A DNA stretch of 64,000 nt from assembly GCA_963576565.1 (NCBI GenBank), contig CAUYVT010000041.1, positions 129,501 through 193,500 on the forward strand, written 5' to 3'. Positions 44,710 through 55,698 of the stretch are shown one piece after another (the first letter of the stretch is position 1; each line of letters opens with the position of its first letter). A model generated the notes under the pieces. It searched no databases. It saw nothing but the letters and a program-made list of their open reading frames with translations, and had not been told where the DNA came from. Source of the DNA: Aspidapion aeneum (lineage: Eukaryota > Arthropoda > Insecta > Coleoptera > Brentidae). Made by a program: the position numbers and the translations under genes.

Positions 44710-47208
44710 GATCAATTAATTAGTATTTTTTATTTAAATATTCAATCAATAAGAAATAAAACAAACCAATTAACAGTTTTATTAAATAATGTTAAATATC
44801 CTGGTATATTACTCCTTACTGAACACTGGCTAAATAGTGATGAACACTTGTACTTACCTGAATATGTTATAGTATCAAAATTTTGTAGAACAAACTCCAG
44901 AGGAGGAGGAACTATTGCATTGATTAATAGATATATTTTTGAAACTCTGGAATATGTAACATTTGACAAATATAACAACATGTTAATTGAAAAAGAATTT
45001 GAATTTACAATTATTTTTTTTTAAATTAATTTATACATTATCTGCTTATACCGTACTCCAGAAAACAATAATAACATAATTAATAATTTTATCAAAAATT
45101 TGGAAAGTTTATTATATAAATTTCCTTTAAAAAGTAAAATTCTTTTAACTGGAGATTTAAATATAGATTATTTAGATAAAAATAATAATTTTACATTAAT
45201 ACTTCAATATTTATTAGCTTCATTTAATATTAAAATGCATATTAGCTCTCCAACTAGAACAACCTCTAATTCATCAACAACAATAGACTATATTTGTACA
45301 AATTTTTTTGATGATCTTAGTTATGAGATCTCGGACCCAGGTTTCTCTGACCATAGCTATATTTTTGCAATATGCCCTATCACAATTGACCTTGTCAAAA
45401 AAGAAAATAACATTAAAAAAATAATATTTAGCAAAAGAAATTTTAATAACTTTAAACTCCACTGTCAAAATTTTCAATGGAACTTCATTAATAATTCGAA
45501 TGACCCACTTAATGATTTTCATGATAATCTTTGTAAAATTGTGGAAACTTTCAACTGACATAAATACTGATTTATTACCAAATGATTTGAATGATTTTTA
45601 TTGCTTTGTTGCAGAAAATATTACTAAAAAAATTAGCTGTAATGTTGATCTCATTTCATACCTTAACGATATCAACATAACTAATGCGTTTATATTATAT
45701 GAAACATATCCTGATGAAATTAAATATACTTTCAATTTAATAAAAAATAAATCTTCTACTGGCATAGATGGTATTTCCTTAAATATACTAAAAGAATTAC
45801 CTTTTATTGCAATTAAAACATTATCTGAAGCTATAAATCATTAATTTTTATTGGAATATTTTCCTTCTTGCCTTAAACTTGCTAAAACAATTCCAATATA
45901 TAAAGGAGGTGATAAAAATACACCTTCTAATTTTAGGCCAATATCTCTTTTATCAACTCTTTCAAAATTAATAGAAAAACTTATCAAATCGCGTTTAGAA
46001 TTATATTTTTGTGAAAATAATATGGTTAATATTAATCAATTTGGTTTTCAGAGAAATAAAAATACAAATGATGCAATATTCTTTTTTATGAAACAATTAT
46101 TAAACAGTATTAATGATAATGAACATGCGGCTGCAATTTTTTGTGATATTTCTAAAGCTTTTGATTGTGTTAATCATGAAATTCTTCTTAAAAAATTATT
46201 TATTTATGGAATAAGAAACAACGCTTTAAGTTGGTTTAAATCATATTTATCTAATCGCCTTCAATTTGTGTCAATAAAAAATTAAATTCAAATAAAAATA
46301 ATATTCAATGTGGTGTTCCTCAAGGTTCAGTACTAGGACCAATACTTTTTTTAATTTACATTAATGATTTACTAAATATTAAAACTTCTGGTTATTTTAC
46401 AATATTTGCAGATGATACTACTATTCTTTGGAAAAATAAAAATATAGATATTCTCTGGAATAATATAAAAAATGATATTATTTGTATAAAAACTTGGTTT
46501 GAATCAAACCAACTATCCCTTAATTTTTCAAAAATATATGTAATTGGTTTTAAAGAAATATCTCAACAAATTATAAATATAAATAATAATAAAATTAATA
46601 CTACAGATAATATTAAATTTTTAGGACTTTTAAAATTTCAAAACCATATTCATAATTTAAATAAAAAATTAAGTTCGGGTTGCTATTGTGTAAAAATTAT
46701 TACAAATGAATTAGGTAAATCAATAGGCAGAAATGTATACTTTTCTTTAATTGAATCAAACTTACGATATGACATTCCTTTCTGGGGTACATGTTCAATG
46801 TATTTATTTAGATCAGTGTTTATTCTTCAAAAAAGAGCAATTAGGTATTTATGCAATGTAAATTCTAGATATCACTGCAAATACTTGTTTATCAAAAATA
46901 ATATTTTGACTCTTCCTTGTTTATATATTCTTGAAACAATTTGTCTGATAAATAAACATCTAAATTACTTTGAAATAAACCAAAATACTTATTCAACGAG
47001 ACAAGTTAATAATCTTACATTACCTATACTACATTCATTTTTTATTTAAAAAATCCATAATTTATAACGGTATAAAATTGTATAATAATTTGCCAAACAA
47101 TATAAAACTTAATAATAACTATAACATATTTAGAAATAAGTGCAAGGATTTTCTTATCACTAAAGCTTTTAATTCAATTAACGAATTTCTTGATCAGAGT
47201 TACAATTA
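44710..47208 (+). pseudogene. LINE ORF2: AP endonuclease and reverse transcriptase
   Basis: The endonuclease starts 'FYLNIQSIRNKTNQLTVLL', 'ILLLTEHWLNSDEHLYLPEY', 'SRGGGTIALI'; a +1 shift near 45020 leads to 45100-45558 with 'LLTGDLNIDYLDKNN' and 'DPGFSDHSYIFAI' (catalytic SDH). RT: 45500-45844 'IKNKSSTGIDGISLNILKE', TAA, then 45851-46285 'NFRPISLLSTLSKLIEKLI', 'FCDISKAFDCVNHEILL'. A one-base shift near 46280 is followed by 'CGVPQGSVLGPILFLIYIND' and the catalytic 'TIFADDTTILW'. The C-terminus 'IESNLRYDIPFWG', 'LQKRAIRYLCN', ends near 47208. Catalytic residues remain but at least four breaks are present. Confidence 0.88.
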
Positions 47209-47261
47209 AGGAATAATTTTAAACTTAAAATTCTCAATTATTATAAAAAAAAACAAGTAAA

Positions 47262-47312
<51 letters not shown>

Positions 47313-47489
47313 CAAACAACATAATTAAACCACTTATTGGATGGATTTATATATTTTATATTTTTTAAATGATTTTTTCTATTATTATTATTAGTTATGT
47401 ATTTGCTTTGTCTACAAAGTTTTATACTTTATATAAGACAATAAAGCTTGATTTGATTTGATTTGATTAGAAACAGAGGTAATATTGGA

Positions 47490-47800
47490 ACATAATTAGG
47501 GCAATACTAAAGCCTCAAACTGAAAGGTAGGATCTATTCTTCCTTGCGGTCGAATAGTGCAATTAGTTTTGCCTTTGGTAGTCGAAGATGCCTTTTGATT
47601 TAGACCTTGAATGGAAATTGAAAATTGTTGTCTGGGGAGACCTAGTCTATTAAGGCATTTTTGCGAAATGAAATTGGCTTCAGATGCTGAATCTAGCAAA
47701 ATCCGCACGGGTTGGTAATTTCCGCTAGAATCCAAAATGTCAGCTACCACTGTTGAAAGTAGAAAAGTAGATTGATTGGGAATAGTTGTGGCGTGACAAT
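47490..47800 (-). pseudogene. BEL protease
   Basis: 'VADILDSSGNYQPVRILLDS' followed by 'ASEANFISQKCLNRLGL' is the BEL aspartic protease (LLDSASExNFIS, with the catalytic Asp). It ends 'FEALVLP' and a TAA (47494-47496) where the family normally continues; 10 codons later the LINE insertion begins. In frame with gag upstream apart from one TAG (47847-47849). Confidence 0.88.
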
Positions 47801-47846
47801 TTGTTGAGGAAGTACCTTGTGAAACAGAAAGAAAGTGTGGATTTTC

Positions 47847-48445
47847 CTAAGTACTAGTATTTGTACCCTGCTGAGCACGTGTATTGTTCTGACGGGGGTG
47901 GGGGCACAGTAAACTGTGGTGTTTAAGGCCACACCCTCTGCAGCTATAAGAAGAAGAACAATTCCTTGTTTGATGAGAAAAATGCATGCAATTTTCACAT
48001 AAGTTAATTTGTCTTACATAGGAAAGTCTTTGTTCTGAATTTTTATTTAGGAAATCGGGACATCTGGCTAGGACATGATTGGACTGGCACAAATGACATT
48101 TGACATTTAAATTGAACGGTATATTTGGTTGAATTGGATTATTTGAAACTGTAGTATTGAAAGATGAAGTTGATGTATTTTTAGGATAATTATTGTGACT
48201 AAAGTTCCGCTGATTATTATTTAGGGGCTTAGCATGATTTGAACTAGAGGGGGGCTTACTAAATGACTGCATATGTTGGACAGATTCCAAGGCTATACAG
48301 TGATTTTTGATAAAGCTGTACAAGTCAGTGTAAGAAGGAATGTCGACTTGGCTTTTCTCTCTGCTATAATATAGCTCAAAATCTGTGCACGCTTGTCTAG
48401 CAATAATGTCTTTTTTGGTTTTGACATTTTTATTTTGAAAATTAC
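47847..48445 (-). pseudogene. BEL gag C-terminal part with zinc knuckles
   Basis: The frame can be read from ~48445 ('KTKKDIIARQACTDFELYYS') through the 158-codon ORF 48323-47847. Two or three Cys/His knuckles are clear: 'CHLCQSNHVLARCPDF', 'CENCMHFSHQTRNC', 'CRGCGLKHHSLLCPHP', the typical BEL pattern. The N-terminal half of gag is missing: upstream lies a tRNA-derived repeat and then the leader. Confidence 0.88.
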
Positions 48446-48449
48446 CTTT

Positions 48450-48740
48450 TTTTTAAAAACCAAAAATTTGTTAAAACTTCTAAAACGCTTTAAAAATCCA
48501 ATTTTAGTTCATAAAATGGAAGAAAAATTAATTAATAAAATTTCATTAAATTAACCCTTAATTTACTTTAATTATTTAATAATTAGTAAATTTTAATTAA
48601 GGTTGTTTGTACCAACTATCCTCTGATATTACCAATTACCAAACTAGTAATGAAAAAAAGTTTTGTGTTGAATGAGTCTCGATCCCATGCCCTGCGGATT
48701 ACGAGTCGAGCGCTATATACTCTGCTATACGGGCTGTTTA
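48450..48740 (-). mobile_element. tRNA-derived SINE-like insertion in BEL
   Basis: On the minus strand (48735 downward) 'gcccgtatagcagagtatat', 'agcgctcgactcgtaatccg' and 'gggatcgagactca' follow the order of a tRNA; 'ctcgactcgtaatc' places CGT at the anticodon (Thr-like). The acceptor stem no longer pairs. The body continues 'acaaaactttttttcattac' and ~200 AT-rich bases to an A-run at ~48450. It sits where the BEL gag N-terminus should be. A target duplication was not found. Confidence 0.6.
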
Positions 48741-49037
48741 CGAAAATACCGGAGTCCGCGATTAAGTATGTCTATGCCGGCAGTGTAACCCAAGTCAAGT
48801 AATTCAAACAGCGCGCGCGTGGCTTCCAATACTGTATTGGTCGACTATACCTTTTAATTCCATAGGTATATTCGATATTCGATATATCTCACCCGAGTTG
48901 ATATATTTAACACACGTGACTTAAGAAAATACGAAAAATCTCGCCGAAAACGGAAAATTTTGGAAATTTGTAAGTTTGGAACGTTACAGGATAACTGCTG
49001 AAAATGTAAATTGAAAGGAACCGGTTAGAAGGACCAT
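48741..49037 (-). other. BEL leader region with primer-site-like sequence
   Basis: No gene. Directly inside the 5' LTR remnant the minus strand reads 'cattggatggtccttctaac', resembling the TTGGTCCTTC(G/T)A block that follows many insect BEL 5' LTRs. The part 48760-48890 (containing 'gcgcgcgcgtgg') may belong to the SINE-like insertion or to older sequence. Confidence 0.5.
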
Positions 49038-49183
49038 CCAATGAGGGTGCAAACGTAAGTTGGGTTGAGTTTAGGTTGACTGGTTCACCACTTAGACCAC
49101 TCATTCGAGAAATGCCCAAAATTTGAGATAAGAAAATGAAAAACGTAATTGTAAAGTTTATTGAAAGGAAATCAGTAAAAACG
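49038..49183 (-). repeat. BEL 5' LTR remnant, cut by the Gypsy insertion
   Basis: About 145 bp that match the lower end of the 3' LTR (38840-38982) at nearly every position, stopping at 'gtaaaaac(g)' exactly where the Gypsy LTR (tgtggcctatt) begins. The remaining ~255 bp of the LTR would lie on the far side of the Gypsy element, outside the window. Confidence 0.85.
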
Positions 49184-50079
49184 TGTGGCCTATTAAAATG
49201 CGTTGGATGCCATTTGTGGCAGCTTAAAGACGTTGCTGCCATTTTGTGACACTGTAATTAGAATAATACCAATTTGCCAGCTTGTGACACAACAAAACCA
49301 CTGAATAATTAAACAAATATCTGGAAGCAGAACTGTATTTTCCAGCTAGGTAAAACATTGATATGCCCGGTAACTTTTATACAGTGGAGAAGGGGGGGTT
49401 CAGAAATAAGAAAATTTTAAGTGCGCCACATTATTTAATACCAATGTTTTACAGAGAAGTTCTTAAATAAAATACAGTTCAACCCAAACTTTGTAGCCAA
49501 ACAATGAAATTCCACCTACTTCCGAGGCTTCCAGAATATTTATGTAATTAAAAAAAAAACCAAAAAAAATTTGACTAATAGACAAAATAAAAATTCTAAA
49601 AGATTGAATTAAGATGACAAAAATAGAAGCACTTTACAGGCAGATGGACTCCTTTAACAGGTCATAGTGTACCTACCTTTGAGTCGGTAGCGTAGGACTC
49701 AATTATATCAATGATAAAAAAAACATATATACTTCCAAAATTATTCCGTCATAGGGTAGGTCTGGACCAAATATCTGTTGTCATCATTCTGCGTTAGGTA
49801 GAACGAGACAGACAGCAACTCAGTCCGAGATCTACCCCATGAGGCAAAACAATGTAAGGAGACCGCTAAAAAAATATAACCTCATCTCTCTTTTTGTCTC
49901 TGCAAAGTTGGTCATTGGGATTGTACAAATAACATAAAAATTTAGTTCATCTTGTGTATTTTAAAATCTGAGGAAAAGATGGTGCTGAAATATTATAGGA
50001 CAGAGTAAAATAAATAAACGCAAAGCACTTTGAATTTCGAAGAAAAAATGTTACTTAAATATGCCGCAAAATTGGGGTT

Positions 50080-50499
50080 ATGACGTCATACCTTATCTTG
50101 CGTTTACAAGCAATGTTGAAATATACTATAAAATTTATGGAGAAAAATAATTACATCAAAAAAATGGTTGTTTGCATGAAATTGAAGAAAACTCCTACCT
50201 TGGTCCTGTTTTTATTTTCTAATTACTATGTTATTTTCTGTAAACCTGGAAAAGTGGTGTTTCTCCAGGCATTCTCGCTGCTACTGCTGTTCTGGTTTGC
50301 TCGCGTCTCCCCTCGTGCTTGCTTAGCACATGGTGCTAGGGCAGCACATGGTGGTCAAAAGGTTGTTGGCTTCTTGCCCGAGCGTAAAACCCTGTGGAAA
50401 ATTAAATGTTTCAGTTTCCTGGAATTCGTCAATTTTGCACGAAGTTCCCCTACACCGAGTAATTTAAATCGAGAACCCCATGTCGATTCAATAAAATAA
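50080..50499 (+). CDS. Antisense ORF in the Gypsy LTR, unassigned
   Basis: 139 codons here; 107 codons in the other LTR (63540-63863), where a 14-bp deletion removes the first part. The shared product starts at 'MKLK(K/E)TPTLVLFLFSNYY', is hydrophobic for ~45 residues ('FLQAFSLLLLFWFARV'), then has 'ARAAHGGQKVVGFLPERK'. It is followed by 'aaataaag'. I do not recognise it. Being opposite to the element's own genes it may be chance; LTR copies are made from one template, so conservation between them is weak evidence. Confidence 0.3.
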   Translation: MTSYLILRLQAMLKYTIKFMEKNNYIKKMVVCMKLKKTPTLVLFLFSNYYVIFCKPGKVVFLQAFSLLLLFWFARVSPRACLAHGARAAHGGQKVVGFLPERKTLWKIKCFSFLEFVNFARSSPTPSNLNREPHVDSIK

Positions 50500-50538
50500 A
50501 GTAGATTTAAACAGATGAACTAAAATAACCCTAACGTA

Positions 50539-50821
50539 CCTTTCCCAGGGTTACAACTGGCTCGTCCGGCTTCCCACCAGCGTCCAGCACAGCTGTCGAT
50601 GGAATGGACAGGGCTGTAGACAAAGGAGAAAAACAATATATAGTTTTTATCCAACACGTGGTTACACGAAAAATATAAAAACGCCAAAAATTCCCCACGT
50701 CTTTTGTCAAAAAAAGTACATTTCACATGAAAAATAATTACAATTTGGGAGGCAAATATTATCTTGAAGAGTCCTCAAATAATAAAAAAAAAATGAAAAA
50801 AAAAATAAAATCGAACTTACC
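50539..50821 (-). promoter_or_regulatory. Splice donor-acceptor-donor set in the LTR
   Basis: On the element's sense strand: donor GCAGTG|GTAAGT (50821/50820), acceptor 'ctcctttgtctacag|ccc' (50614/50613), then donor GGGAAAG|GTACGT (50540/50539). This predicts a 207-nt intron and a 74-nt exon. The acceptor and second donor recur in the other LTR near 63900-63980. A long spliced leader would explain the 5-kb stretch before gag. Confidence 0.55.
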
Positions 50822-52536
50822 ACTGCTCTTTCCGTAGAAACGGCATAGGCCGACTTAAATCCCCCTCAAAAGGGTATGAGCGTCACTTCAGGATTCGCCT
50901 AAACACGACGGACTCACTTCTACAGTTTCTGGGATATCTCCTGCAATCGCTGCAGTGCCGAAAACCAAAAAAAAAGGCGATCCCAGAAACTGTTGTCGAC
51001 CCAGCCAAAATTCGTCAGCAAGAGACAAAGCACTTTGTCGAGGACACAAAAAAAATGAAGCCACCGGAAACCGTTCATAGATTTGGTGGGGAGTGGGGAC
51101 AGTAAAACCGCAATACCAACCTAATCTTCCCGGTTAAATTCAAATAAAGGATGCAAACCTATTTATAAAAAAAACTTTTTCGCCAAAAGATCTCTAACTT
51201 CGGTGGCAAGACTGGAAGAAAAACCCGCGGTTTTCAAACTAACCAATGAGGAAATACATAAATAGTTTCGTACCGGTATATAGGGGGCAGCATCGACCAA
51301 GGGGATAGGAAACACGTAAAATGCACACTGAGATGTTGTCGGATCTACTTCCACGGTTGAAATTTTTATAACAAGGACGTCGAGACACCCTTCATACATA
51401 GACCGAACATTTGCCTACCGGCCTCCTGCCAACATAGCAAGTAGAAGGAAAATAACCAGACGGACTATAAGAAGCTCAGCATTGAAACCATCAACTGTAA
51501 AATCAATTACTGGAGATCAGAGCTTGCATCAAACCCAGGAATATTCGAACACTCAACCAATTCCCATATGAGTAAAGCTGTACTAAGTGTAGAATTTCGT
51601 TGTATTTTAGTTACAGTCTTAGTCAAAAGTTTCCTTTGCTCTTTATAAATGTTTTCTCTAAGATTCATATGGTTTGACGCCATTTTTGTAAAACATTTCT
51701 ACATTAATAAAGTTGTTTCTGAACCTGAACCTAAAAATACACATTGAACTACTGCTCAAACTCGGCACAAGAGTGTTCAGATGTTAAGTTTGCTCACAAC
51801 TAGCCAGCCCTACAAACCCTTCAATCCGACTAACTGAGCTAGTTATTAACTTTACATAACTATGATTATATATAAATTTATATAATATAAAAATACGATA
51901 TTGTTTACTCTTTTAGTCCTGGTTTTTATTCCTCGTTTATCTTCCATTTACGAAAGTGCATAACTCGTATTTATTTTATCTTCTCTTTATCAAATTAATA
52001 AAGATATCAAAGTGGGCGGAGCCTCGGTTGTTACTGGTCAAACCGTGGACCTAAATATGTTTTCGTGCTATCACAACTAGCTATGAGGTTCGGATTGTCC
52101 CAATATCCTCGAGAATAAACGTAAGGGAATGAAATGTTCATCTAAATGTTTCCTTCCTGTTACTGAAACCATTTGTGATGCGGCAACGCCGCCATTCCTC
52201 AGCAGTTCAGATGTTTAATTTCGTGAACGTCAACGAAACTATGAAATTCCCCAGATAAACAAACAATCAAAAGTTTTAATGTGATTTTTCCGAAACCTGT
52301 GATCCTAAATTCCAATTACGATGTCCAGATAATGCGATGTGCGTAGTGTCCACAGTAATTCGATGGAATGTCTCCTTTATAAGGTAACTTTTTGGACACT
52401 ATATAACCTCCAAACCTAGCTCTATAAAATACCCTTAATTTGTGTACAGAAAGACGAGTCGAAGAGCCTTGATTATTTACCTGAATAAACAAATATGTAA
52501 CGTTACCTTAAACGTAAAAATGACACGTTACATAAT

Positions 52537-52545
52537 CCCCCCCAA
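52537..52545 (-). promoter_or_regulatory. Gypsy polypurine tract
   Basis: Minus-strand run 'ttggggggga' 26 bases after the pol stop codon and 4 bases before the inferred LTR start; primes plus-strand DNA synthesis in this family. Confidence 0.65.
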
Positions 52546-52570
52546 CTTCAAGACGATTAACCTAAAAAGG

Positions 52571-55219
52571 TTAATCGGAGAGGTCCGCTGCCGACTTAAG
52601 GTCTTTGGCATGCCAACTCCCTGGCAGTACTTTACCCGATGGTTCCTGAAGCTCAAATATCCATGGAGAAATTTTATTCCTAATCACATTAGGACCAACG
52701 AATTTCGGTGCTAACTTCTTCGAGAAAAACTTCGCAGCATCTGACAAAACATAATTTTTCTTCCAAACACGCTGACCCACAACAAAGTTGGGTACCCTTG
52801 TACGCAAATTATACTGAACTACGTTTTTCTCTCCAGCCACCTCTAACCTTCTCTTAACATCAGCATAGAGCTTCCGGAAACCTTCATTCTTACTTTCAGC
52901 TGCGGATTGTACACCATTCTCTTCAGATAACAAAACTGGGTTGGAGTAATCTTTTCCTGACAGACACATATTTCTACCAAAATTAACAAAGAAAGTAGAC
53001 ATCCTGGTTGTCTCATGGGTTGCAGTACGAATCGCGCAGGCAAGTTTATGTATTTGTTCGTCCCACTTCCTGTGGTTGTCTTTCACATAACAACATAACA
53101 TGGTTTTTAACGTACGATTCGTCCTTTCTGTTGGATTCGCTCTGGGGTGATAATACGGATTATACTGAATTTTAACCTGATAACTCTCAGCAAAACGCTT
53201 AAACTCATTACTTTTGTACTGAGGGCCATTATCACAAGGTATCAAACGGGGTACTCCGAAGACCATAAATACTTGCTCCTCAAGATGCTTGACAACAGCT
53301 TGAGTAGGGGCTGTTCGCATTGGAAAAACTAAGGAAAACTTACTCAAATAGTCTGTAACGACGAGAATCCAGCAATTACCCTTTGTCGAACGAGGTAAAG
53401 GTCCACATAAATCTGTTGAGATAATTTCCCAAGGACGAGTTGGTTTTGGGTGAGATATCATCTGATCAGATACACCTTGTGTATCACCTTTATGAGCTGC
53501 ACAGACAAAGCATTTCTTTACAAAAGTTGCCACGTCCTGGCGCATTTTTGGCCAATAATATTTTTCTGCCAGTCTGTGGAAGGTTTTATACACACCCATG
53601 TGTCCTGCGGTAGGAGGATCGTGAGCTTCTCCAATAATTCTACGCCTATGATCTTTGGGGACTACCTCTTTCCAATATTTGTTAGATGGTGAAAGTTGAG
53701 GGTATTCTTGTTTGACATATTTATACAACTTATTATCAGTGTATCTCCAGTTCATAAATTTTAACGGTGATTCTATGACCCTCTTTACCATCTTTTGGTA
53801 CCATCGATCTTTAATTGCTGTTGAAACGTCTCTGGGCTGCGAAATTGTATCAATCATAGGTACTGCGCGAGACAACATGTCCGGGACAACTAAATCTTTC
53901 CCTTTCCGATGGATTACTTTAAAATCATATTGCTGCAGTTTTACAGACCAACGAGCAAGTCTTCCACTGGGCTCTTTCAAGCTATGAAGCCATTTTAAGC
54001 TAAAATGATCTGTAATGACCTTAAATGAGATCCCCTCAATATATGGTCGGAGCTTCTCTATCGCCCAAACCAATGCCAAACCTTCTCGCTCGGTGGTCGT
54101 GTAAACACGTTCTTGCTTAGTCAAAGATCGACTCAAATAGCATATGACTTTGTCTCCTTCAGGATAAGGTTGCGTTAAACATGCTCCTATTCCATATCCT
54201 GATGCATCTGTTTGAATGACAAATTCTTTGGTATAATCTGGACATGTAAGAATCGGTGCAGTCACTAAAAGTTCCTTAATCTTAATAAATGCTTTTTCGC
54301 AGTCTGGAGTCCAATCGAACTTTTGATTTTTCTTAGTTAGAGCTGTAATTGGAGCTATTATCGCTGAAAAATTCTCTATGAAACGTCTATACCAGGATAT
54401 TGTACCTACAACTCTACGAACTTCTCTGACAGTTCTTGGCCTCTGGAGCTCTAACATGGCTATAATTTTATTAGGGTCAACTCGGATGCCTCGACGGTCC
54501 ACTACGAAACCTAAATAAGTCATTTCTGGCCTACACAGTTGGCATTTTTCCCAACTTACCGTTATCTTTGCATTCTGCAATCTTCGTAGGACTTCCTCAA
54601 GAATTCTAAGATGTTCAGAGAAGCTCTGTGTGACAATTACGAGGTCATCGAGATATACGTACACGTAGGGGTCTAAATCGTTTCCTATGATGCTATCTAT
54701 GAGTCTCTGCCAAGTTGCAGGTGCATTATGAAGACCAAATGGTAACCGCTTAAATTGGAAGAGACCTCGTCGACAGATGAATGCTGTTAGTGGCTTCGAT
54801 GATTCTTCCATTGGTACTTGCCAATAAGCGCTTTTGATATCTAAAGTTGACAAGTATTTAGCATCTTTCAACTTGTCAAGAGTCTCGGATACGAGTGGTA
54901 AAGGATAACTATCACGCGCCGTCACTGAGTTCAATTTGCGGTAGTCTACACAGAAACGATATTTCTTTGTGTTTTTCTTTTGAACCATTACCACTGGTGA
55001 AGCCCATGAACTACTACTACGTTCTATCACATCCATTTTCAGCATTTCGTCGATTTCGTCATCAATAAGTTTTTGAATGACCGGTGAGACCTTATAAGAA
55101 CGTTGTCTTATCGGTGCTGCATCTGTTGTAATCTTATGCTCTACCCTGTCTGTACATCCCAGTGAGTCACCCATCATATTCTTATATTTAACGACCAATT
55201 CCTCTAGTCGTTCTGATTA
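52571..55219 (-). CDS. pol: Gypsy pol: RT, RNase H and integrase (875 codons open)
   Basis: The open frame follows an in-frame TAA (55219-55217) that separates it from protease. RT: 'YRFCVDYRKLN' (res. ~80-90), 'YLSTLDIKSAYWQVP' (Asp120), 'YVYLDDLVIV' (Asp184/185). RNase H: 'VIQTDASGYGIGACLTQ', 'TTEREGLALVWAI', 'VITDHFSLKWL'. Integrase: zinc region from 'GHMGVYKTFHRLAEKYYWP' to 'CFVCAAHK', core 'STDLCGPLPRSTKG', 'PCDNGPQYKSNEF', 'NPTERTNRTLKTML' (D, D, E). The tail 'APKFVGPNVIRNKISPWIFE' fits the usual post-core domain. All catalytic residues are present and the ORF has full length. The upstream start given by ORF callers (TTG) is an artefact; it is normally made by cleavage of a Gag-Pol product. 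Confidence 0.92.
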
Positions 55220-55693
55220 ATAAGGTGTAAGAGTTGTTTGTTGGTCTGATGTTTCTAAAGAACAAATCACATCTTTATTATCGGCAAAATGCCACTCATT
55301 AGTACTTAAGTTCGGTACTATACCCATCGAAATCCAAAAATCTAATCCTAAAATCAAAGTGTGCGGCAACTCAGGAACGACGACGACCTCTATTAACCTA
55401 AATTTATCCTGAACTCGCACTGTCCCAATACTACTCGTGCTTTGACCATTTGCCACAATACAACTCGTCTTCTTTGTCGTATCAAGTGAAAAACCAAACC
55501 CCTCGATGATTGACCAACCATGATTCCCTAAAAAGGTACGTGAAGCCCCGGAATCCAACAAACCTAATAACTTATTTCCGAGCACATCCACTTCTAAACA
55601 AGGCCTCTCATCTTTACGAGCATGACTTATCACATAATCTAAAACGTACGTTAGCCTATCGGTCGATGCTTGTTCAGGCTGACTCGAAGGTCG
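55217..55693 (-). CDS. pol: Gypsy protease (start of pol)
   Basis: In the -1 frame relative to gag. 'CLEVDVLGNKLLGLLDSGAS' holds the aspartic protease box (LLDSGAS), 'LPHTLILGLDFWISMGI' is the conserved second part (ILGxDFW). It ends 'TTLTPY' at a TAA; six codons later the RT frame continues without shift. The family normally has no stop here, so this is a point mutation, a sequencing error or a readthrough site. Confidence 0.9.
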   Translation of the reverse strand, partial: RPSSQPEQASTDRLTYVLDYVISHARKDERPCLEVDVLGNKLLGLLDSGASRTFLGNHGWSIIEGFGFSLDTTKKTSCIVANGQSTSSIGTVRVQDKFRLIEVVVVPELPHTLILGLDFWISMGIVPNLSTNEWHFADNKDVICSLETSDQQTTLTPY

Positions 55694-55698
55694 ACCGC

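Larger units (their letters stand above)
42868..47468 (+). mobile_element. CR1/Jockey-like LINE inserted in BEL, with OTU-type ORF1
   Basis: About 4.6 kb, plus strand, inserted between BEL protease and RT without visible loss of BEL sequence. ORF1 (42905-44686) has OTU-like, C2H2, coiled-coil and esterase-like parts; ORF2 (44710-47208) has AP endonuclease and RT. The 3' end has (TA)n at ~47274-47308, then 'aataaagcttgatttgattt' with a (TTGAT)n tail to 47468, a normal CR1/Jockey ending. A target duplication was not resolved. It is far more AT-rich in codon use than the BEL host. Several TAA/TAG stops and two or three frameshifts break it. Confidence 0.88.
38840..49183 (-). mobile_element. BEL/Pao LTR retrotransposon, interrupted and decayed
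   Basis: Minus-strand order from high to low coordinates: 5' LTR remnant (49183-49038), leader, gag (~48445-47850), protease (~47800-47490), [LINE insertion 47468-42868], RT (42880-41970), RNase H (41965-40790), integrase (40771-39830), C-terminal domain (39906-39421), 3' LTR (39241-38840). The gag zinc knuckles, YVDD-type RT and DUF5641-like tail are all BEL features. It carries frameshifts and stops in nearly every domain. The rest of the 5' LTR must lie beyond the Gypsy element, outside the window. Confidence 0.92.
49184..52532 (-). repeat. Gypsy 3' LTR (inferred ~3.35 kb)
   Basis: The lower end is proved by the match with 62562 onward (tgtggcctattaaaatgcg). The upper end is inferred: on the minus strand pol stops at 52571, then 'ttgggggggatta' and 'TGTAACGTGTCA' at 52532; TGT...ACA ends agree with a Gypsy LTR. 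Only 49184-50640 can be compared with the other LTR, so the outer 1.9 kb rests on the PPT. Contents: splice signals (50539-50821), an antisense ORF (50080-50499) and no other recognisable gene. Confidence 0.7.

Noticed and set aside
51163..51399. 78-codon sense ORF in the Gypsy LTR
   Set aside because: No domain and no second LTR copy within the window to compare.
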